A stretch of 32,335 nucleotides of DNA, taken from Oscillibacter sp. CAG:241. GTDB taxonomy: Bacteria > Bacillota > Clostridia > Oscillospirales > Oscillospiraceae. Below, piece by piece: positions 32,097 to 32,335 of this stretch. The stretch lies in NCBI GenBank assembly GCA_000435975.1, contig FR884091.1:1-32335 (forward strand). The letters are read 5' to 3'. Each line of letters begins with the position of its first letter. Position 1 is the first letter of the stretch. The position numbers and the translations under genes were made by a program. Below the pieces are notes generated by a model. It saw only the letters and a program-made list of their open reading frames with translations. It did not search any database and was not told the DNA's origin.

Positions 32097-32335
32097 TCCT
32101 CGTCGTCTCCCTCTTCCTGCCGGCGGATGTACTCCTCCAGCTCCTCCTCGGTCAGCAGATGGTCCGTGTGCTCCACAAACAGATGGCCGTCCAGATGCTC
32201 GATCTCGTGACAGAAGCAGCGGGCCGTCAGTGCCTCATCCTCCACCTCGAAAAATGCGCCGTCCCGGTCCTGAGCCCGGACCCGCACCGTGTAGGGACGG
32301 GTCACCTCGGCATACTTTCCCGGGACGCTGAGGGC
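32093..32335 (-). CDS. def: Peptide deformylase, C-terminal part (cut by window edge)
   Basis: Peptide deformylase removes the N-formyl group from new proteins. Only the last 80 residues are visible; the gene continues past 32335. The HEIEHLDG motif with both His ligands and the catalytic Glu is intact, followed by an acidic tail (EEELEEYIRRQEEGDDEE). The visible part opens with codons for Ala-Leu-Ser-Val-Pro-Gly, the region of the family's EGCLS motif, where Cys is a metal ligand; here the codon at 32333-32335 is GCC (Ala). The assignment is firm, but whether this copy is active is open. Confidence 0.93.
   Translation of the reverse strand, partial: ALSVPGKYAEVTRPYTVRVRAQDRDGAFFEVEDEALTARCFCHEIEHLDGHLFVEHTDHLLTEEELEEYIRRQEEGDDEE

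Overview
The window looks like a chromosome segment of a spore-forming, GC-rich, low-oxygen Firmicute (class Clostridia; an Oscillospiraceae-like gut lineage is my inference). The evidence is a complete spoIIAA-spoIIAB-sigF operon, a T-box leader on valS, a PASTA-kinase/phosphatase/RsgA operon in the usual Firmicute order, pyrophosphate-type phosphofructokinase, and Shine-Dalgarno starts throughout. No rRNA or tRNA gene was seen.

Layout. 1-7709 is a type I-C CRISPR-Cas locus read leftwards: cas3-cas5c-cas8c(with internal cas11c)-cas7-cas4-cas1-cas2, then the array leader and the leader-proximal repeat; the rest of the array lies beyond base 1. Upstream of cas3 a near-consensus promoter is followed by an intrinsic terminator, so the operon may be attenuated. 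8077-9558 is a sodium:solute symporter. 9815-14000 holds three glycolytic enzymes: pyk and fba leftwards, and a divergent PPi-type pfk.

14079-18905 is a DNA-maintenance block. pcrA runs leftwards. Running rightwards from the same intergenic region are a 37-residue membrane micropeptide, a radical-SAM protein with a helix-hairpin-helix and a C-terminal sliding-clamp motif, and its usual partner protein. A LexA-like operator sits inside the rightward promoter. This is the best candidate in the window for a poorly described system: a damage-inducible DNA repair or modification cassette.

18793-20267 is the sigma-F operon. 20377-20597 is a compact array of six hairpins bounded by two identical 36-nt palindromes. 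20646-23574 is valS with its T-box leader. 23724-25080 carries a VTT/TVP38-like membrane protein and a convergent lipoprotein-barnase/barstar pair. 25266-32335 is a tightly overlapping operon, def-fmt-rsmB-rlmN-prpC-prkC-rsgA, linking translation initiation, rRNA modification, Ser/Thr signalling and ribosome assembly. def is cut by the window edge, and its visible first codon is Ala where the metal-binding Cys is expected.

Many adjacent genes overlap by 4 bp (ATGA, GTGA or TTGA), so translational coupling is widespread. Long frames antisense to the GC-rich genes were judged to be shadows.
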